Shown here in pieces: positions 59,326-64,000 of a stretch of DNA of 64,000 nucleotides (position 1 is the stretch's first letter; every line of letters starts with the position of its first letter). The DNA is from Deltaproteobacteria bacterium. Lineage in GTDB: Bacteria > Myxococcota > Kuafuiibacteriia > Kuafuiibacteriales > Kuafuiibacteriaceae. Location: assembly GCA_020632995.1 (NCBI GenBank), contig JACKEN010000001.1:1458001-1522000 (forward strand). The letters run 5' to 3'. The notes under the pieces were generated by a model that searched no databases, had not been told where the DNA came from, and saw only the letters and a program-made list of their open reading frames with translations. The position numbers were made by a program, and so were the translations under genes.

Positions 59326-60725
59326 GACGACTCTCCGGCACACTCCTGCTCGGTGCGCTCCTCGGGTGCAACTGCAGCAGCGGGTCCAACCCGGTCGGGC
59401 CTGCGGACTCCGGTGACCTCCACGACGCCGGTTTCGCGGATGCGACCTCGATGGACTCGGGGGAGAACGGCCTTCCGGATGCCAGCGTCGCCGATGTGCC
59501 CGACGCTGGCACCTCCACCACCCCGCGCTGGCTTGGCTTTCGGGGCTGGGAGAGCGTCCGGGGCACCTCACCCGATGACCGCTGCAAGGTCCGCCAGGGC
59601 ATCGTGGGTGACGCCCCGCCCCCCTTGGACTTCGAACCCTGCGGCCCTGGGTGCATGCGGGCCTCTATCGTATTCCCGCCCGCCGAGTGGCTCGCCGCTC
59701 CAGCGCTCAGCGTGGATGGCTACACCGGCCACATGCTCCTCAGAGGGGGCGCAATCGATGTCACCCCGGAGGAGGCGGGGCGACCGAACGTCACTGCCCT
59801 CTTCGACCTCACCGGCAACGCGCTGCTCGGAGGCACCATCGTCCTCCCCCCCGCCGAGGACGTGGTCTGTCACCCCTACTTCTTCCCGGGCGACGTCCGC
59901 GGGTTTCGCATCCCGAACCTCGAGCACTCAGGCCATCCCAGCCAGGAACTCCTAGGAAGTCTTCACGCAGCTGGCTGGAGCTGGCATCCACCATGGATCG
60001 CAGCAAGCGCTGGGGCGCCCCTCGACCTATGTGAGCCGTTCACCGACGGCGGCGACCCCGCCCATCTCCTGTTCGGGTGTGGGAGGTCCCTGAAGCTCAT
60101 TCGCCAACCCGGCTCCAGTGAGATCGAGGCCCCCTTCCCCGACCTCCAGGGCCTGATCATCTCTGGCAAGGGCTCCGCCGGCACCGCGGTCATGGTCGAG
60201 CTCCTCCCCGGAGTGCAGTTCCAGTTGCACACCTACGACCGTGAGCATGGCCTCAGGCCCTTTGGCGACCCCGCGCCCGGCTGGCCCTGCGAGGTCGGTA
60301 TCGGCGATCGCTACGTCGCCCTCGTCACCGGCGACGTCATCGAGCGGACCGCGGCCTGCGACACCTATGTGCAGGACCCCGTCATCCAGGTCTTCGATCG
60401 CACCACCGGCCAGCAGAGGAGCTTCAGCGCCGGTCCCGGCCCCGACGCAACCGGGACCATCATTCAGACCTTCGGCGACTACGTCGTCGCCTTCATCGAC
60501 GGTGAGACCCTGAACGCGCTCGTGATCCTGCGCGTTTCGGACGGCCAGATCCGCAGGATCGAACCCCATGAGGGCTACGCGTTCCACGCAGATAGCGTCG
60601 GCGTCGACGGGAGCTACTTCTGGTTCGTCGAAAGCCTCGTTGGCGGCAGCCAGGACTACTACGGTCGCTGGCTCTATCGATACGACCTGGCCCGCTTCGA
60701 AGAGCTCGGACCAACCTTCCCCTGA
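59322..60725 (+). CDS. Lipoprotein of unknown function with propeller-like domain
   Basis: A 467-residue exported lipoprotein. Signal peptide MRRLSGTLLLGALLGCNC (lipobox LLGC), then an Asp/Ala-rich linker (DSGDLHDAGFADATSMDSG…ADVPDAG). A beta-rich domain follows with repeated strand-turn units and several Cys, resembling the late part of the preceding protein. It overlaps the frameshifted gene by ATGA, so both belong to one unit. It is not recognised. Confidence 0.65.
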   Translation: MRRLSGTLLLGALLGCNCSSGSNPVGPADSGDLHDAGFADATSMDSGENGLPDASVADVPDAGTSTTPRWLGFRGWESVRGTSPDDRCKVRQGIVGDAPPPLDFEPCGPGCMRASIVFPPAEWLAAPALSVDGYTGHMLLRGGAIDVTPEEAGRPNVTALFDLTGNALLGGTIVLPPAEDVVCHPYFFPGDVRGFRIPNLEHSGHPSQELLGSLHAAGWSWHPPWIAASAGAPLDLCEPFTDGGDPAHLLFGCGRSLKLIRQPGSSEIEAPFPDLQGLIISGKGSAGTAVMVELLPGVQFQLHTYDREHGLRPFGDPAPGWPCEVGIGDRYVALVTGDVIERTAACDTYVQDPVIQVFDRTTGQQRSFSAGPGPDATGTIIQTFGDYVVAFIDGETLNALVILRVSDGQIRRIEPHEGYAFHADSVGVDGSYFWFVESLVGGSQDYYGRWLYRYDLARFEELGPTFP

Positions 60726-60733
60726 CCCCAGCC

Positions 60734-61534
60734 TCAAGCGAACGTGCGCTGGCTGTCCCGCACGGTGATGAACTCGTCGCGGTACAGGAAGCCCTGCACG
60801 AGGTCCACGCCGAGCCTGCGCGCCACCTCGAGGTCCGCCTCGGTCTCCACCCCCTCGAGCACCGCGTGGATGCCGCGGTCGCGGGTGAAGGCGAGGATGC
60901 CGGACACCAGGCGCTCGTAGGCGGGGTCCCGCTCCACCCGCGAGAGCCAGTGGCGGTCGAGCTTCACCACGTGGCAGTGCTCGAGGAGCTCGAACGAGAA
61001 CAGGCTATGGCGGCCGCCCACGTCGTCGAGCGCCACCCGCACCCCCGCGTCGGCGAGCTGGCGGGTGAAGGCCCGCACCGCGTCCAGGCGCTGCACGGTG
61101 GTGTTCTCGACGATCTCCACCACCACGTCGGGGTGGTTCGGCAAGGTGCCGAGCCAGTGCTCCAGTTGGTAATCCTCGAGGCACGCGCTGGGATCTACGT
61201 TCACGAACAGGCGCCCCTCGGGGCGGTGCTGGAGCTGGAAGCGCTTGGCCCGGGACTCCAGCATGAAGAAGAGGGTCTGGTCGGTCTGGAGCGCCTCGAA
61301 CACCAGGTTCGGCGCGACGAGCTCGCCGTCGATGTGGAAGCGAGACAGCGCCTCGTAGGCCCAGATCTCACCCGTCTCGATCTCCACGATCGGCTGGTAC
61401 TCGCACGCCAACCGGTTGGACTCGATGATGCGGACCACGTCGGCCTTGGCGGGCGCGACGCCGTTCGGCCGGGCGCCCAAGATGGGGGACGTGCTCGCCA
61501 TCACGCGCAGGATATTGAGAAACCTGAAATCCAT
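60734..61534 (-). CDS. EAL-domain c-di-GMP phosphodiesterase
   Basis: A 266-residue protein with an EAL domain and no other obvious domain. The key residues are present: Glu in YEALSRF (EAL), Asn in FVNVDPS, Glu in VEIVEN, Asp-Asp in LDDVGG, Lys in VKLDR, Glu in LEGVET and Gln in LVQGFLY. Loop 6 reads DDVGG rather than DDFGT, which may affect metal binding or dimer control. It hydrolyses c-di-GMP to pGpG if active. The start is ATG 61534 or 61501; neither has a good ribosome-binding site. Confidence 0.85.
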   Translation of the reverse strand: MDFRFLNILRVMASTSPILGARPNGVAPAKADVVRIIESNRLACEYQPIVEIETGEIWAYEALSRFHIDGELVAPNLVFEALQTDQTLFFMLESRAKRFQLQHRPEGRLFVNVDPSACLEDYQLEHWLGTLPNHPDVVVEIVENTTVQRLDAVRAFTRQLADAGVRVALDDVGGRHSLFSFELLEHCHVVKLDRHWLSRVERDPAYERLVSGILAFTRDRGIHAVLEGVETEADLEVARRLGVDLVQGFLYRDEFITVRDSQRTFA

Positions 61535-61605
61535 ACAATGCCGGGCTGCCCTGATGCGGAAAACCTCACGCATACCCGTTGGACTCCACCGCGGATGCAC
61601 CGGTG

Positions 61606-62418
61606 ATGGTGCAGGTGCCCTCGGGGGACCCCCGCACCCAAGGCCGATATCCGCCCGGGACGACCACAGAGCGCCTGGCCCACCGCTTGCTGAACCTCGA
61701 GGGCATGGACCACGCCCGCGTCTGGGAGCGCCCCCACGTCGAGCGCCGCCGTCGCCGCACCGGCTGGCCGTTGCCCCGGCTGAAGCTCCTGCCGTCCCCC
61801 GAAGAGGCCCGCGCGCGCTTCGAGGAGGTCGCCCACTGCACCGTGCTCTCGGTGCTCGGCGCAACTCCGCTTGCCATGGCCTCCTGCTCGGTCGGGCCGG
61901 ACGGCACCATGCACCTGTGCCGGGGCCACGCGCACGTGACCCTGAAGGAGCAAGGCGGCTTGCAGACAATGGAGGGCGTCAACCCCGCCCTGTGGGTGCG
62001 CGCGGTGGCCGAGCTCGCCCCCGACGGCGCGGGCGGGTGGGGCGAGATCCTCTCCGAGGTGACCCGCTACGCCCGGCGCTCGGACCTCGAGCGCGACGCC
62101 CTCCCCCGCCACCGCCGCGCGGTGCGCGTCCACCCCGACGGGCGCCGGGTCGACCGCAGCTTCGAGCGGATCCTCGACGCGGCCCGGGACCAGGAGCGCC
62201 TCGTCCGGGCCACCCGCCTCTGGCGGCCGGACGGCACCTGGGCCGAGGAGGTGGAGCGCCTGTTCCGGGTCGGGGACCGGGTGAAGGTCGAGATGGCGCG
62301 CCGCGAGGGCCTCAGCCCGGGCGAGGCCCCCCGGGCATTCCGCTACGACTACCCGTGGCTCCCGGCCGCGTCCTACCAGCGGGCGCGCCAACGAATCCTG
62401 GCTTGGATCACCCCGTGA
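61606..62418 (+). CDS. Hypothetical basic protein
   Basis: About 270 residues, soluble, rich in Arg, with no signal peptide. Sequence landmarks are HRLLNLEGMDHARVWERPHVERRRRR, a Cys-containing strand (HCTVLSVLGATPLAMASC) and a C-terminal RAFRYDYPWLPAASYQRARQ. The ATG at 61606 is chosen; a TTG at 61579 is possible. It is divergent from the EAL gene. Two perfect GCAA-N6-TTGC elements lie within 90 nt of each other inside it. The family is not recognised. Confidence 0.6.
   Translation: MVQVPSGDPRTQGRYPPGTTTERLAHRLLNLEGMDHARVWERPHVERRRRRTGWPLPRLKLLPSPEEARARFEEVAHCTVLSVLGATPLAMASCSVGPDGTMHLCRGHAHVTLKEQGGLQTMEGVNPALWVRAVAELAPDGAGGWGEILSEVTRYARRSDLERDALPRHRRAVRVHPDGRRVDRSFERILDAARDQERLVRATRLWRPDGTWAEEVERLFRVGDRVKVEMARREGLSPGEAPRAFRYDYPWLPAASYQRARQRILAWITP
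61861..61874. repeat. GCAA-N6-TTGC element, perfect copy
   Basis: Spacer CTCCGC. Codons GCA-ACT-CCG-CTT-GCC, the second codon phase. Confidence 0.7.
61950..61963. repeat. GCAA-N6-TTGC element, perfect copy
   Basis: Spacer GGCGGC, 76 nt after the previous copy. Codon phase CAA-nnn-nnn-TTG (Gln-Gly-Gly-Leu). Confidence 0.7.
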
Positions 62419-62473
62419 GCAGGGGCCCGGATCCCGTACCCAGGCCGCGGATCCGTGTGCTAACAGCCCGACT

Positions 62474-63116
62474 GTGACGCCGCCCCTCGTACTCGGCATC
62501 GCCGGAGGCACCGGCTCCGGCAAGACCACCGTGGCCCACCGGATCCGGGAGGCGCTCCTCCCCGACGTGGCCTACGTGGACCACGACTCGTACTACAAGG
62601 ATCAGTCGCACCTGAGCCGCGAGGACCGGCTGAAGGTGAACTACGATCACCCCGACGCCCTCGACAACGAGCTGTTGGCCGATCACGTGCGCGCCCTGAA
62701 GGACGGGTTCGCGATCGACAAGCCGAACTACGACTTCGCCACCCACGCGCGGCAGCCCGAGTCGACACGAGTCGAGCCCGCGCCGGTAGTGGTGGTGGAG
62801 GGGATCCTGACGCTGGCCCTCGCCAACCTCCGCAGCCTCTACGACATCAAGATCTTCGTCGACACCGCGGCCGACATCCGGCTCATGCGCCGCATCCGGC
62901 GGGATCTCGAGCAGCGGGGGCGGACCTTCGCGGAGGTGCGGCAGCAGTACTACGGGACGGTGCGCCCCATGCACCTGGCCTTCGTGGAGCCCTCGAAGCG
63001 CTTCGCGGACATCATCATCCCCGAGGGCGGCGAGAACCACATCGCCATCGACCTGGTGGTGGGGCGCATCCGTCACTTCCTGCGCGAGCGGCAGGAGTGG
63101 CAGGCGAGCCAGGACC

Positions 63117-63127
<11 letters not shown>
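62474..63127 (+). CDS. udk: Uridine kinase
   Basis: Pyrimidine-salvage enzyme that phosphorylates uridine and cytidine. It has 217 residues. P-loop GIAGGTGSGKTTVA (about 8-21), DHDSYYKDQSHLS (substrate-binding Asp and Tyr), YDHPDALD, and VVVVEGILTLA followed by IFVDTAADIRLMRRIRRDLEQRGR. GTG start at 62474. The end overlaps the SDR gene by 11 nt. Confidence 0.95.
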
Positions 63128-63881
<754 letters not shown>

Positions 63882-63937
63882 GGCGGCCTGAGGTCTAGAC
63901 CCGCTGGGGGCGGGCGGCAACCGCTTTCCAGAGGAAA

Positions 63938-64000
63938 ATGCTGCGCCGCACAATGGAGCAGCGGGGCTCCACGAGGGCCGCGTCTCGAAGTGGCGCGCTC
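63938..64000 (+). CDS. Possible start of a gene running off the window
   Basis: ATG at 63938 preceded by GAGGA, followed by an open frame to the window end (MLRRTMEQRGSTRAASRSGA…). Divergent from the SDR gene. Too short to judge; the ribosome-binding site is the main support. Confidence 0.25.
   Translation, partial: MLRRTMEQRGSTRAASRSGAL

Larger units (their letters stand above)
56217..60733. other. Less GC-rich block with different codon use
   Basis: From just after addA to just before the EAL gene the sequence is visibly less GC-rich, and A/T-ending codons are commoner than in neighbouring genes, most clearly at the left end (56300-57300). The block contains neither a perfect nor a single-mismatch GCAA-N6-TTGC element, and carries a frameshifted gene. 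Transfer from elsewhere is plausible, though no integrase or terminal repeats are visible. Confidence 0.55.

Noticed and set aside
60724..60742. Fragment GACCCCAGCCTCAAGCGAA resembling the junction of the 73-bp repeat
   Set aside because: Only about 18 bases match, and the right part is the end of the EAL gene; chance similarity is likely.

Overview
The window is very GC-rich and densely coded. It looks like a chromosome segment of a Myxococcota or other delta-type proteobacterium. The grounds are strong G/C at third codon positions, many lipoproteins with Ala-Pro-Asp-rich linkers, PEGA, kelch and PilZ proteins of the myxobacterial kind, a multihaem cytochrome set and a System I cytochrome c maturation cluster. 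This placement is inference; no rRNA, tRNA, CRISPR array, transposase or integrase was seen.

Layout. 1-8.3 kb: 3' part of lon, a GH1 glycosidase, an SGNH hydrolase, an S41-type peptidase, a leucine-dehydrogenase-type enzyme and a small ORF beside a sigma-54-like site. 8.4-12.3 kb (minus): engB, a PEGA/TPR protein and a kelch lipoprotein. 12.5-21.7 kb: cytochrome c maturation, with ccmE (CxxxY type), ccmF, a ccmH-like gene, two accessory genes, ccmA, ccmB, ccmC, ccmD-like and a 45-residue membrane protein, facing a tetrahaem cytochrome and a ResB-like gene. 21.8-31 kb: coaE, an SDR protein, a rhomboid with Thr in place of the catalytic Ser, a beta-barrel plus 13-haem cytochrome pair, aminopeptidase P and transketolase. 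31-36 kb: a lipoprotein, an MFS transporter and a repeat-rich double-PilZ protein. 36.1-41.5 kb: a translationally coupled operon of two cysteine-rich lipoproteins with CX9C/CX7C spacing, an outer-membrane-type protein, an ECF sigma factor and a FecR-like anti-sigma factor. 41.5-47.9 kb: a gene broken by a repeat insertion and duplication, small envelope proteins, an SDR enzyme, an M61 peptidase and a deoxynucleoside kinase. 47.9-56.2 kb: an outer-membrane protein and an AddB/AddA-type pair. 56.2-60.7 kb: a less GC-rich block with a frameshifted trypsin-like/TSP3 lipoprotein and a second lipoprotein. 60.7-64 kb: an EAL protein, an unknown protein, uridine kinase and an SDR enzyme.

Three signals cross gene boundaries. 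(1) A 14-bp interrupted palindrome, GCAA-N6-TTGC, occurs at least 12 times perfectly and many more times with one mismatch, mostly inside genes. It appears in different codon phases and uses codons that are otherwise rare here. (2) A roughly 73-bp two-hairpin repeat has four copies, with compensatory base changes in one stem; one copy is translated as part of the CcmD-like protein. (3) A second short repeat, of about 63 bp, has two copies, one of which sits inside and breaks a gene.

The best candidates for an undescribed system are the CX9C-lipoprotein/ECF-sigma operon, the dispersed GCAA-N6-TTGC element and the hybrid cytochrome c maturation cluster. All coordinates, counts and motif calls were read by eye from the sequence, without alignment or database search.
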